This document shows, in pieces, positions 1-7,725 of a stretch of DNA of 29,684 bases. Within the stretch, counting starts at the first letter, position 1. Each line of letters begins with the position of its first letter. The DNA comes from RGIG3528 sp963649295 (lineage in GTDB: Bacteria; Bacillota; Clostridia; Lachnospirales; Lachnospiraceae), in contig CAVJHK010000022.1 of NCBI GenBank assembly GCA_963649295.1, positions 1 to 29,684 of the forward strand, given 5' to 3'. The position numbers and the translations under genes are program-made. Below the pieces are notes generated by a model, which searched no databases, was not told where the DNA came from, and saw only the letters and a list, made by a program, of their open reading frames with translations.

Positions 1-759
1 GCAAAAATAGAATCAAAAAATATTTTGCTCCCGAAGAAAGAAGCCACAGGACTCAAAACCGGTGATACGGTCTCCGTTTTTGTTTACAAAGACTCTTCCG
101 ACCGACCGATCGCGACAATTCACGATCCGCTTATTCATATGGGAGAATTAAAAATACTCAAGGTAAACGATGTTACCGAAATCGGTGCTTTTCTTGACAT
201 GGGGCTTGTTAAGGATCTCTTTTTGCCTTTCAGGGAGCAGACATACCGCGTAAAAAAGAACGACAATGTGCTTGTTTCTCTTTATATAGACAAATCAGGC
301 AGACTTTCCTCGACAATGAAAATTTATAAGATGTTAAAAACCGATTCTCCGTACAAAAAGGACGATACCGTTACGGGACTATGTTATGAGCTGATTGACA
401 ATTTTGGTGCGTTTATTGCGGTGGACAACTGTTATTCAGCACTTATTCCAAAGCACAGATTATTTGAAAAGGTGCTTCCCGGAATGACTATCACCGCCCA
501 TGTTGCGGAAGTTCTCGCAGACGGAAAGCTTGAACTCACGCTCCGTGAAAAAGCATATATGGAGCTTACATCAGACGGTGAAAAGATACTTGCTGCCCTA
601 AAAGAAGCCGGCGGCTTTTTGCCTTATCATGACAAAAGCGCTCCGGATGTAATCATTGCCCGCTTCGGTCTCAGCAAAAATGCCTTTAAGCGTGCAATCG
701 GACACCTGCAAAAAAATAAAGTCATCAAAATTTCCGATGACGGAATCACATTGTTATAA
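1..759 (+). CDS. cvfB: CvfB/YitL-family S1 RNA-binding protein, 5' end missing
   Basis: This is the C-terminal part of a CvfB (YitL) family protein. These proteins carry tandem S1 RNA-binding folds followed by a winged-helix domain and affect RNA metabolism and, in staphylococci, virulence-gene expression. The frame is open from base 1 (reading AKIESKNI before a TTG at 25), so the true start lies outside the window and the TTG is unlikely to be the start. Visible landmarks are the first-module end ILLPKKEA, the second S1 module with the family-typical EIGAFLDMGLVKDLFLPFRE, a third S1-like module with NFGAFIAVDN, and a C-terminal winged helix ending GLSKNAFKRAIGHLQKNK. The family is usually about 280 residues, so only the N-terminal 30 or so are missing. 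It is the only substantial plus-strand gene here and ends just before a terminator. Confidence 0.9.
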   Translation, partial: AKIESKNILLPKKEATGLKTGDTVSVFVYKDSSDRPIATIHDPLIHMGELKILKVNDVTEIGAFLDMGLVKDLFLPFREQTYRVKKNDNVLVSLYIDKSGRLSSTMKIYKMLKTDSPYKKDDTVTGLCYELIDNFGAFIAVDNCYSALIPKHRLFEKVLPGMTITAHVAEVLADGKLELTLREKAYMELTSDGEKILAALKEAGGFLPYHDKSAPDVIIARFGLSKNAFKRAIGHLQKNKVIKISDDGITLL

Positions 760-764
760 AAAGG

Positions 765-799
765 CCCCGGGTGAAATTTTGTTCACTCGGGGTTTTTTT
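765..799 (+). terminator. Rho-independent terminator, probably bidirectional
   Basis: An 11-bp stem (765-775 with 782-792, one G-T pair) with a short loop is followed by seven T (793-799), starting six bases after the cvfB stop. On the minus strand the same stem is followed by CC and then TTTTT, so it can also end the converging pspC transcript, whose stop is at 811. Confidence 0.9.
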
Positions 800-810
800 C
801 ATAATTATAA

Positions 811-1005
811 TTAAATTTCATTCGGATCGTAATCCATGATGAGCGCGGCAATGATATATGCCACAAGGCCCGTACCGCATGCAAGAATAAGAACTGCCCA
901 AATAATTCTTACAATTGTGGGATCGATATTAAGATAATTGGCAAGTCCCGCACATACTCCGAATACTTTTTTGTCTTTATATGACTTGTAAAGCTTTTTT
1001 TTCAC
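811..1005 (-). CDS. PspC-domain small membrane protein
   Basis: This 64-residue protein consists almost entirely of a PspC domain. It has a basic N terminus (KKLYKSYKDKKVFGVCAGLA), the typical NIDPTIVRIIW turn, and one long hydrophobic segment (about residues 34-56) ending in IMDYDP. PspC domains occur in the phage-shock and cell-envelope stress network, and single-domain versions of this size are common in Clostridia. The start is GTG, chosen because TAAAGGAGGA lies 6-7 bases upstream; that site overlaps the stop codon of the upstream yvyF-like gene (12-base gap), so the two are probably translated from one mRNA. It is last in the leftward group. A link to stress response is inferred from the domain only. 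Confidence 0.85.
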   Translation of the reverse strand: MKKKLYKSYKDKKVFGVCAGLANYLNIDPTIVRIIWAVLILACGTGLVAYIIAALIMDYDPNEI

Positions 1006-1017
1006 TTTTTTCCTCCT

Positions 1018-1425
1018 TTATGAATCCAAAAATCTCATCCTGTTTTCAACCTTTTGCTTTTTGATTTCGGGCATCTTGGGTTCGGGCTTTCTGCCTGCAT
1101 TTGCCATATCGTTTTGGAATTCTCGCTTGCATGCATCACAAAAACGACCCGTCAAAATACGCTTGCCGCACTTTTCGCAATTTATTGCAACATCCGAAGA
1201 TTCCGCAAAAGCAAGACGTTCTTCCCTTATCCACTTGCGGATCTGGGCACTTGTGACATCCATTGCGTCGCAAACCTGCTGTATGCCGCAGCCGGGATTG
1301 TCATAAACGTATTTTTTTACTTCCTCAAATTTTTCATCCATTTTTTTGAGGCATGCCTGGCAAAGCGGCGGACCGCCGATATAAGTAAACATCTTTCCGC
1401 AATGGGCACAATTTTTCATTTCCAT
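1018..1425 (-). CDS. yvyF: YvyF-like flagellar operon protein (TIGR03826 type)
   Basis: The 135-residue protein has an N-terminal zinc ribbon (Cys6, 9, 22, 25), a central MerR-like helix-turn-helix (about residues 36-75, with DAMDVTSAQIRKWI), a second zinc ribbon (Cys83, 86, 96, 99) and a basic tail. This arrangement and the sequence match YvyF, annotated as a flagellar operon protein. In B. subtilis yvyF follows comFC and precedes flgM; here comFC is indeed immediately upstream (32-base gap) but no flgM, flgN or flgK follows, and a pspC gene takes their place. The ATG has AAAGGATG about 7 bases upstream. A second ATG two codons later is possible. Its molecular function is not established; a nucleic-acid-binding regulatory role is inferred. 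Confidence 0.82.
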   Translation of the reverse strand: MEMKNCAHCGKMFTYIGGPPLCQACLKKMDEKFEEVKKYVYDNPGCGIQQVCDAMDVTSAQIRKWIREERLAFAESSDVAINCEKCGKRILTGRFCDACKREFQNDMANAGRKPEPKMPEIKKQKVENRMRFLDS

Positions 1426-1457
1426 AATTCATCATCCTTTCAAAAAAGCATTGATTT

Positions 1458-2177
1458 TTATGTACTAATGTCTCCGGCCGCAAGAGCCAGAAAATAAACA
1501 TATCTTACACCTGATTTTTTTAATTCCTTTGCACAAACGGAAAGTGTGCTTCCGGTTGTGAATATATCATCGATTAAAAGAACGCTTTCCGGAATCATAT
1601 TGTCACCAAAATCCGCCCTAAACGCTCCCAAAAGATTGTTTTCCCGTTCCCTTTTGCCAAGCTCCTTTTGATCAGCTGTATTTCTTATTTTGATAAGAGC
1701 ATTTTGAACGGGAATTCCGGTACGCCCTGACACTGCGTCCGCAAGCAGTTTACTTTGGTTAAAGCCTCGCCTGTTTTCCTTTTTGTAATATATCGGAACC
1801 GGAACCAGGATTTCGGGATGTATATTTTCCAAAAACATTTTATGACAACGTACCATCATGTCCGCCATAAATTCGACAAATTCTTCCGTTCCGTTTTCCT
1901 TAATGCTTTTTATTGCCCTGTTTACTGACGACCTGTAATTAAAAGTGCATCTTCCCGAATCAAAGTCAAATGTTTTACGCATGCAGTCGGGGCACATTTC
2001 TTTTTGCGAATCCGTAATATTTCGTCCGCATTTTAAGCAATAAGGCTCTTTTATTATATCAAGCTTTTTTATGCATTTTTCATGGATCTTTTGTCCTTTG
2101 GGCATAACCGGTATAAAACAAACCGGGCAGCTTATGGGAAACAAAAAATCAAATAAATCGTATAATCTGATTTTCAT
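1458..2177 (-). CDS. comFC: ComFC-family phosphoribosyltransferase-like protein
   Basis: ComFC proteins take part in DNA uptake and processing during transformation; relatives are also called amidophosphoribosyltransferase-like. The 239-residue protein has the expected layout: a short N terminus leading into the zinc-binding pairs Cys17/20, Cys47/50 and Cys62/65, a middle region containing VPVPIYYKKENRRGFNQS, and a C-terminal type I phosphoribosyltransferase domain with the PRPP loop VLLIDDIFTTGST at 199-211. The ATG at 2177 is the only start in frame that retains the first Cys pair, but it has no recognisable Shine-Dalgarno sequence; a good promoter ends two bases before it. No other com genes are visible, so competence itself cannot be inferred. 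Confidence 0.88.
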   Translation of the reverse strand: MKIRLYDLFDFLFPISCPVCFIPVMPKGQKIHEKCIKKLDIIKEPYCLKCGRNITDSQKEMCPDCMRKTFDFDSGRCTFNYRSSVNRAIKSIKENGTEEFVEFMADMMVRCHKMFLENIHPEILVPVPIYYKKENRRGFNQSKLLADAVSGRTGIPVQNALIKIRNTADQKELGKRERENNLLGAFRADFGDNMIPESVLLIDDIFTTGSTLSVCAKELKKSGVRYVYFLALAAGDIST

Positions 2178-2179
2178 CC

Positions 2180-2208
2180 ATTCTACTATATTTTTTTATG
2201 CATATCAA
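2180..2208 (-). promoter_or_regulatory. Predicted sigma-A promoter abutting comFC start
   Basis: On the minus strand TTGATA (2208-2203), a 17-base spacer and TAGAAT (2185-2180) form a near-consensus promoter. The -10 box ends only two bases before the comFC ATG, so a transcript from here would start at or just inside the start codon. Confidence 0.5.
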
Positions 2209-2256
2209 TTAAAAAAATATGATATGTCATGCGCCGTAAAAGTTTTTACAAAAAAA

Positions 2257-3177
2257 TTATCCAAACAATTTTGCGGGATATATGCCCTTATCACATAATA
2301 TCTTAAACGATTTAACAACTAAAGGCTTATCTTCTTTATAGGTAACTCCGAACCATTTGTCGTTGCTCTTTAATACGGTAACCGTCGCTTTTTTGTCCGC
2401 AAGCATTTTCTTTATTACATCCGGAAGCAAATATTCTTTCTTTAGAGGATTGCCACCGAGATTATTCAAAAATTCCCCAAATCCCGTCTTTAACTCGTCC
2501 AAAAATCCCGGAACAAGTCCCCACATATTCATGGAAACAGGCGTTTCAAGATCAATTGTAATGGGATTTCCGTTTGAATCAAGCGCTTTTGCCTTATCTC
2601 CCTCCTTATATATTTCAAAGCGCTCGTTAATATCCGTAAGATACCCGTTTTCTGCTACTCTGCACTCCGCTCTCGTAACGCGGCCGTTTTCGCTCAAAGT
2701 ATTTTTTAGCACAAATCCGACCATCGAAAGTGTCATAGGATTTTTGTTTATATCGACATTTGCAAGGAAATCGTGCATAACAACGAAAGCCTCACGCCCG
2801 TAATAATCGTCCGCATTGATAACGGCAAAAGGGCATGTCACTTTCCCGAGACACGAAAGCACCGCCTGACCCGTGCCCCAGGGCTTTGTTCTGCCGTAGG
2901 GAACCGTAAAGCCCGCGGGAACACTGTCAATTTCCTGAAAAACATATTCAACTTCAGCGCGCTTTGCGATTTCAGGATTAATTATCTTTTGAAATTCATC
3001 ATACAAATCACGTCTCGTGATAAATATAATTTTGTCAAAACCCGCCTCAAGTGCATCATATATAGAATATTCCATTATGATTTCACCCGACACACCTACA
3101 TGCTCAAGCTGCTTGATTCCGCCGCCGTAACGGCTCCCCATACCCGCAGCCATAATAACAAGTGCTGTTTTGTTCAT
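2257..3177 (-). CDS. Sugar-phosphate nucleotidyltransferase (NTP_transferase family)
   Basis: This is a 306-residue member of the NTP-transferase superfamily that makes NDP-sugars from a sugar phosphate and an NTP. The N-terminal signature is MAAGMGSRYGGGIKQ (residues 9-23), where the Gly-rich loop and following Lys bind the nucleotide, and the metal-binding segment is VINADDYYG (119-127). The family is usually annotated only as nucleotidyltransferase or NDP-sugar pyrophosphorylase; the sugar cannot be told from sequence. The ATG overlaps the recD2 stop by four bases (ATGA), with GAGGT inside recD2 as ribosome binding site, so translation is probably coupled. The downstream gap of 79 bases carries the comFC promoter. 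A role in decorating flagella or surface polymers is possible from the flagellar neighbours but unproven. Confidence 0.85.
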   Translation of the reverse strand: MNKTALVIMAAGMGSRYGGGIKQLEHVGVSGEIIMEYSIYDALEAGFDKIIFITRRDLYDEFQKIINPEIAKRAEVEYVFQEIDSVPAGFTVPYGRTKPWGTGQAVLSCLGKVTCPFAVINADDYYGREAFVVMHDFLANVDINKNPMTLSMVGFVLKNTLSENGRVTRAECRVAENGYLTDINERFEIYKEGDKAKALDSNGNPITIDLETPVSMNMWGLVPGFLDELKTGFGEFLNNLGGNPLKKEYLLPDVIKKMLADKKATVTVLKSNDKWFGVTYKEDKPLVVKSFKILCDKGIYPAKLFG

Positions 3178-5396
3178 TTTACTACCTCTCTTATTGCATT
3201 TTCGAGCCCCGAAAAACGCTTTTGCTCCATGATATTGTTTATCATAAAATTAACCGTATTTGCGGCTCCGATTATTGTAACACACTTCTTTGCTCTTGTC
3301 ACCGCAGTATAAAGCACGTTTCGGTTAAAAAGCATTTTGGGCCCCGACAAAAGAGGCAATATAACCGCCGGATACTCACTTCCCTGCGACTTGTGAATCG
3401 TAATCGCATAAGAAAGCATAAGTTCGTCATGATCGGAAAACCTGTATTCGACCGTTCTCCCTTCGTCAAAGCGCACCGTAATCGTTTCCGTAATAAAATT
3501 TATGTCGGTGATAATTCCCGTATCGCCGTTAAAAATGCCGGTTCCGTTTTCAAGAATAACTCCGTGAACGCTTCTTATTTCCCATTCAAGCGAATAATTG
3601 TTTTTTATCTGCATAACCTTGTCGCCGACTCTGAATATTTGTCCGTTTTCAAAGATTTTCTGCGCTTTTCCCTTTTCTTCCGGGTTCAAAGCATCCTGCA
3701 GAACCTCATTCAGCCTTTCGCATCCGAGCTCGCCCGATTTCATCGGAGTAAGCACCTGGACTTCGGTGGGCGGCACATTCACAAACTTTGAAATTTTGGA
3801 TTTTACAAGATATACAATACCTTCCGATATTGCCCTTGCATCACCGTTTTCAAGAAAAAAGAAGTCGCGATTTTTTTGATTATCAAGAGAAATCGCTTCG
3901 CCGTTATTTATTTTGTGAGCATTTGTTATAATCGCGCTTTCCGCTGCCTGACGGAATATTTTTTTTAGACAAACCTTATTAAAGCGCCCCGACGCAATAA
4001 TATCCTTTAAGACGTTTCCGGGTCCGACGGACGGAAGCTGATTTACGTCTCCCACAAATATAACTCTCGTTCCGACGATTATCGCCTTTAAAAGCGCATG
4101 CATGAGCGTAATGTCAACCATTGACACTTCGTCTATTATCATGACATCGGTTTCAAGAGGGTTCGCTGCATTTCTCGCAAAATCAACCGACGAAACAGTT
4201 CCGTCATCGGACGGCTTTTTTTGAAATTCAAGCAGACGATGAATTGTTTTTGCCTCTTTTCCGACTGTTTCCGTCATTCTCTTTGCCGCACGCCCGGTGG
4301 GAGCCGCAAGAAGCACGTCCATTCCTTCGCGCTCAAAAAATCTGATTATCGCATTTATCGTTGTTGTTTTTCCCGTACCCGGGCCGCCCGTCAGCACAAA
4401 GACACCGTTTTTTACCGCTTCGGTTACAGCCTGCTTTTGAAGCTCATCAAGCTCGATATCCAAGTCTCTCGTTACGCCCGCGATACGATCGTCAATTTTT
4501 TTGTCGGAAATTTCAAATTCACAATTTAAATCAACAAGCATCCTTGCCACATCAAGTTCAAGATAATAAAACCTTGCAAGATAAACCTGTCTTACGCCTC
4601 TGTCCTTTATTATAACTTTGCGCATAGCCGCAAGCTCGTTTAATTCGTGCGCGGCAGTCTCATGCTCCGTCTCGATAACGGACTCAAGGTTTTCAAAAAG
4701 TGTCTCTTCCGGCAAATAAACATTTCCGTTTGCGGCAGCATTTGAAAGCACATAGAGAATACCCGCCCTTACGCGTGTTTCCGAAATATCCGCAATTCCC
4801 ATTGTAAGCGCAAGATTGTCCGCTGTTTTAAATCCGACACCTTTTACGTCTTCGCACAGCTTGTACGGATTTTCACGCAAAACAGTATACATTTTTTCGC
4901 CGTAAGCAGAATATATTTTAATCGCAAGCGCCTCGGAAACTCCAAAATGCTCAAGAAAAACTATTGCTTCCCTGAGTTCTCTTTTTTTGGCAAATTGTTC
5001 CGCAATCCTCATTGCGCCCGCTTCGCTTATTCCCTTTACCCTTTGTAAGAGTTCAGGCTCTTCGTCCATAATCCTGAATGTGTCGTCACCGAACATCTTT
5101 ACAATACGCTTTGCAAGCGATGCGCCTATTCCCTTTATCGCTCCGCTCGCAAGGTAACGCTCCATATCTGCGGCACGTGTGGGATCTTTTGCTCTTACAG
5201 AGTGCACTTTCATTTGTTCTCCGTATTGCGGATGAAATATCATCTCTCCTTCCGCTTCCACAAATTCGCCCACATCAAAAACAGCCATAACACCGACACA
5301 GCAAACATCATCGTTTTCTGTTTCAATCGTCATGACTGTATATCCCGTTTCCTCAAGCCTGTATATAATTTTGGATACGTAGCCGGTAATTATCAT
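3174..5396 (-). CDS. recD2: RecD2-like SF1B DNA helicase
   Basis: RecD2 is a 5'-3' DNA helicase acting in repair and replication-fork maintenance without RecBC. The 740-residue length is typical. The layout is an N-terminal OB-like region (1-75), helix-hairpin-helix repeats (about 85-200, including IKGIGASLAKRIV and VKGVGFKTADNLAL), then two helicase domains: Walker A GGPGTGKTTT (337-346), AAPTGRAAKRM (364-374), Walker B MIIDEVSM (419-426), GDVNQLPSVGPG (449-460), and the UvrD-like C-terminal motifs SYAITIHKSQGSE (662-674) and LYTAVTRAKK (695-704). The ATG is three bases after the rod-binding protein stop and has only a weak site (ACGGAC), so it may rely on coupling. Its position inside a flagellar gene run suggests shared transcription but no functional link. 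Confidence 0.94.
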   Translation of the reverse strand: MIITGYVSKIIYRLEETGYTVMTIETENDDVCCVGVMAVFDVGEFVEAEGEMIFHPQYGEQMKVHSVRAKDPTRAADMERYLASGAIKGIGASLAKRIVKMFGDDTFRIMDEEPELLQRVKGISEAGAMRIAEQFAKKRELREAIVFLEHFGVSEALAIKIYSAYGEKMYTVLRENPYKLCEDVKGVGFKTADNLALTMGIADISETRVRAGILYVLSNAAANGNVYLPEETLFENLESVIETEHETAAHELNELAAMRKVIIKDRGVRQVYLARFYYLELDVARMLVDLNCEFEISDKKIDDRIAGVTRDLDIELDELQKQAVTEAVKNGVFVLTGGPGTGKTTTINAIIRFFEREGMDVLLAAPTGRAAKRMTETVGKEAKTIHRLLEFQKKPSDDGTVSSVDFARNAANPLETDVMIIDEVSMVDITLMHALLKAIIVGTRVIFVGDVNQLPSVGPGNVLKDIIASGRFNKVCLKKIFRQAAESAIITNAHKINNGEAISLDNQKNRDFFFLENGDARAISEGIVYLVKSKISKFVNVPPTEVQVLTPMKSGELGCERLNEVLQDALNPEEKGKAQKIFENGQIFRVGDKVMQIKNNYSLEWEIRSVHGVILENGTGIFNGDTGIITDINFITETITVRFDEGRTVEYRFSDHDELMLSYAITIHKSQGSEYPAVILPLLSGPKMLFNRNVLYTAVTRAKKCVTIIGAANTVNFMINNIMEQKRFSGLENAIREVVK

Positions 5397-5399
5397 TGA

Positions 5400-5741
5400 T
5401 TACTGTCCGTTATTTTTAATCGAATCGTATAACATTTGCGCAATACCGAGGTTTGCATTTTCGGAAATTATTTTGGCATATTCCTGATTTATCGTATCGG
5501 AAAATGTGCTTAAATAGTCATTTTCCTCTTCCTCTTCATTTTCGAGCAAAGCACTCTTTGTCGACTTTACAACCTGTTCGACAAGATATTCCTCAAAGCC
5601 TTTGCAGGCATCCATAAGCTCTTCCGAAGAGGATTCGGAAGAAAGCTTTGAAATCCGGGACGAAAGCTTTTCGCCGGATGCCGTACTTGCACTGTTTACG
5701 GCACTGTTTAAATATAAAGAATCGGAACCCGTAATTTTCAT
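5400..5741 (-). CDS. Rod-binding protein, FlgJ N-terminal-like
   Basis: This 113-residue protein matches the rod-binding domain of FlgJ, the scaffold that caps the growing flagellar rod. It has ELMDACKGFEEYLVEQVVKS followed by an acidic loop (EEEEEND) and the C-terminal LGIAQMLYDSI. There is no peptidoglycan hydrolase domain, as is usual in Firmicutes. The reading frame extends to a TTG at 5753, but that codon is part of TTGGAG, whose GGAG sits six bases before the ATG at 5741; the ATG is therefore preferred. It follows flgG by 115 bases and precedes recD2 by three. The 115-base gap is AT-rich and holds a weak 7-bp stem (TTATTAA with TTAATAA) but no convincing promoter or terminator. Confidence 0.85.
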   Translation of the reverse strand: MKITGSDSLYLNSAVNSASTASGEKLSSRISKLSSESSSEELMDACKGFEEYLVEQVVKSTKSALLENEEEEENDYLSTFSDTINQEYAKIISENANLGIAQMLYDSIKNNGQ

Positions 5742-5856
5742 ATAATACTCCAAAAAATTATTATTAACGGTAAATTAATAACATATATAATAATGCATAA
5801 TTCACATAATTTATTTCGTACGTCTTAACGCACTTCATCAAACTGCCAAAAAATCA

Positions 5857-6675
5857 TTATCCTCGCAAATTGTTTGCCTGCTGCAGCATTTCATCCGATG
5901 CGTTGATAATCTTTGAACTCATTTCGTAAGCACGCTGAGCGACAATCAAATTTACCATTTCGTCAACCGTTTGGACGTTTGACGCTTCCAAATAACCCGA
6001 CTTTACCTTTGAGGCAGTAAGCTCCGTATCTTCCGATTCAAGCCTTGCCTCTCCTGATGCGTCCGTTGCAAGCAAAAGGCTTGATGACATTTTTTCAAGG
6101 CCGGCCGGATTTGAAAATTGAGCAAGCCCCACGCTGATTCCGAGATCCGTCACCGTCTCGTCAGTGTTGCGATAATAAAAATGTCCCACATCGTCTATAT
6201 AAATATTGGCTGAATTGAGCGACGCATCAAACGAAATTGCCTCGCCCTCCGTATTTAGGACCGAATATCCGTCCTGCGTCGCAAGGGTAAGATTCCCGTC
6301 AGCCGCAAGCGAAACATTAAAATTGCCCGCACGAGTATAATATGTCTCGCCTTCGCCCGCGCTTACCATAAAAAAGCCGTCGCCCGAAATCGCAAAATCA
6401 AAAGTATTTCCGGTTTCGTTGAGCGTCCCTTGCGTATACCTTGATGTGATTCCGGATGTTCTGACACCCGCACCCACCTGTGCGATAACAGGCTTTGGAT
6501 TGCCTTCGTTGTCTTCCGTCTTTGTCTGAAGCTTCGAATAGAGAAGCGATTTAAATTCCACAGTTTCTTTCTTATATCCTGTAGTATTTACGTTTGCAAG
6601 ATTGTTTGAAATTGTATCAACCGCATTTTGCTGGGCTATCATGCCCGAAGCGCCTGTCCAGAGCGATCGCATCAT
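5857..6675 (-). CDS. flgG: Flagellar distal rod protein FlgG (FlhP-like)
   Basis: This 272-residue protein is of the FlgF/FlgG rod family, exported through the flagellar type III apparatus to build the rod. The N-terminal rod helix is MMRSLWTGASGMIAQQ with DTISNNLANVNTTGYKK. The middle has the D1-fold motifs RYTQGTLNETGNTFDFAISG and GFFMV...YTRAGNF, and the C-terminal helix (about 230-268, MVNLIVAQRAYEMSSKIINA) completes the coiled rod core. Both terminal helices are intact. The ATG at 6675 has GAGGT nine bases upstream; a second ATG follows directly. It is downstream of the flgF paralogue, with a tandem-repeat spacer of about 106 bases between them. FlgG is preferred over FlgF because of its greater length, its N-terminal rod helix and its downstream position. 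Confidence 0.9.
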   Translation of the reverse strand: MMRSLWTGASGMIAQQNAVDTISNNLANVNTTGYKKETVEFKSLLYSKLQTKTEDNEGNPKPVIAQVGAGVRTSGITSRYTQGTLNETGNTFDFAISGDGFFMVSAGEGETYYTRAGNFNVSLAADGNLTLATQDGYSVLNTEGEAISFDASLNSANIYIDDVGHFYYRNTDETVTDLGISVGLAQFSNPAGLEKMSSSLLLATDASGEARLESEDTELTASKVKSGYLEASNVQTVDEMVNLIVAQRAYEMSSKIINASDEMLQQANNLRG

Positions 6676-6700
6676 AATGGATTACCTCGTATTTATATAT

Positions 6701-6778
6701 CCGTTTTGTGTTTCCGTTTTGTGTTTTCGTTTTGTATTTTCGTTTTGTATTTCCGTTTTGTATTTTCATTTTATGTTT
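6701..6778. repeat. 13-bp tandem repeat, six units, in the flgF-flgG gap
   Basis: Six consecutive 13-bp units with plus-strand consensus YCGTTTTGTRTTT start at 6701, 6714, 6727, 6740, 6753 and 6766. The first two are identical, as are the third and fourth; the sixth has diverged (TCATTTTATGTTT). The array fills the space between the flgF stop (6782) and the flgG ribosome binding site (about 6684-6688), so it would lie in the mRNA leader of flgG. Thirteen is not a multiple of three and no gene crosses it. Confidence 0.93.
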
Positions 6779-6781
6779 GCA

Positions 6782-7558
6782 CTATACATTTGCAAGACTT
6801 ATCGATTGCTCAAGCGAAGAATCCATTGTCTGAATTACCTTTTGGTTTGCTTCATATGCTCTCGTAATCGTGATGAGATTGGTCATCTGCTTTACCACAT
6901 TTACGTTTGACTGTTCAAGATATCCCTGGCGAATTGTGCCTGATACGGTTTCGGTTTCTGTAATGCCTTCTACCGGCTCATACATGGTATCGGCATATTT
7001 TTTTAAATAGCTGTAATCCTCAAAATCGGTAAGAAGAATATTGTCGACAAATTCACCGTCGGCATATATGGCGCCGCTACCGTCTATCGCAATTTCGGAA
7101 GCCGCAGTCGGCACACTTATGTCGCCGCCCTCACCCTGCAGACGATTGCCGTCCGCGTCCATAATAATTCCGTCCGCATTCATCGTAAAATTACCGGCTC
7201 TTGTATATCGTGTATGCGTGCTACCCGCAGTATCCACAACATTTACGGTAAAAAATCCGCTGCCGTCTATCGCAAGATCAAAGGTATTTCCGGTTTCTCG
7301 AAGCGAGCCCTGAGTGTAATCCGTATATTGCTCACCGATTTTTACACCAAGCGTAACCTTGCCTATTATCTCATCCGTATCGTATCCGTCAGAGCGATCA
7401 CGAATTTTAACCTTTAACACATTATCAAAGCTCTGCGATGTGACATTTTCCGTTTTAAAACCCGTTGTCTGGGCATTTGCAACGTTGTTGGAAATGACGT
7501 CAAGACGCTTTTGTTCATTTAACATTCCGGTCCAGGCCGTATAAAGTCCTCTTACCAT
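6782..7558 (-). CDS. flgF: Flagellar rod protein FlgF/FlgG family (FlhO-like)
   Basis: This 258-residue paralogue of the next gene has the same fold: N-terminal MVRGLYTAWTGMLNEQKR with DVISNNVANAQTTGFK, the central DYTQGSLRETGNTFDLAIDG and GFFTV...YTRAGNFTM, and the C-terminal helix QMTNLITITRAYEANQKVIQ. It is assigned FlgF (FlhO in Bacillus) because it comes first in the flgF-flgG-flgJ order usual in Firmicutes. GGAGA lies five bases upstream of the ATG, giving a clear start. It heads the leftward flagellar and DNA-repair group. A candidate promoter is about 140 bases upstream, and the leader in between contains a tandem repeat and the assembly gap. Confidence 0.88.
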   Translation of the reverse strand: MVRGLYTAWTGMLNEQKRLDVISNNVANAQTTGFKTENVTSQSFDNVLKVKIRDRSDGYDTDEIIGKVTLGVKIGEQYTDYTQGSLRETGNTFDLAIDGSGFFTVNVVDTAGSTHTRYTRAGNFTMNADGIIMDADGNRLQGEGGDISVPTAASEIAIDGSGAIYADGEFVDNILLTDFEDYSYLKKYADTMYEPVEGITETETVSGTIRQGYLEQSNVNVVKQMTNLITITRAYEANQKVIQTMDSSLEQSISLANV

Positions 7559-7594
7559 AATATCTCCAAAAATTTCGGGTACTTGTGTATAAGT

Positions 7595-7686
7595 TCAAAT
7601 ANNNNNNNNNNTCAAATATTTTAGGCTCAAATATTTTAATCTTAAATATTCCAAGTTATATATTTTTGACTTAAAACTCATATGTT
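7595..7686. repeat. Degenerate 15-bp tandem repeat upstream of flgF, with gap
   Basis: Units of 15 bases with consensus TCAAATATTTTAANC start at 7612 and 7627 (13 of 15 identical), with increasingly diverged units at 7642, 7657 and 7672. A further partial copy, TCAAATA, lies at 7595-7601 immediately before the N run, so the unresolved bases fall inside the array. It occupies the predicted leader of flgF. Confidence 0.7.
7602..7611. other. Assembly gap of ten N bases
   Basis: Ten unresolved bases lie 44 bases upstream of the flgF start and are flanked on both sides by the same TCAAATA word. The true length is unknown and is probably set by repeat collapse. Confidence 0.97.
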
Positions 7687-7696
7687 GATTTTTATC

Positions 7697-7725
7697 ATTG
7701 TATCAAAAATTGTTTACGTGCGCAA
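7697..7725 (-). promoter_or_regulatory. Candidate promoter for flgF group
   Basis: On the minus strand TTGCGC (7725-7720), a 17-base spacer and TACAAT (7702-7697) give a plausible sigma-A promoter, with transcription starting near 7690. A TCGATAA at about 7760-7754 resembles a flagellar sigma (sigma-28) -10 element but lacks a matching -35, so it is not preferred. Confidence 0.35.

Noticed and set aside
2209..2256. Terminator between the nucleotidyltransferase gene and comFC
   Set aside because: Only 4-6 pair AT-rich stems are present (for example GTAAAA with TTTTAC); too weak to call.
3162..3791. Plus-strand open frame of 209 codons antisense to recD2
   Set aside because: No domain, low-complexity composition, and the opposite strand carries the conserved helicase motifs.
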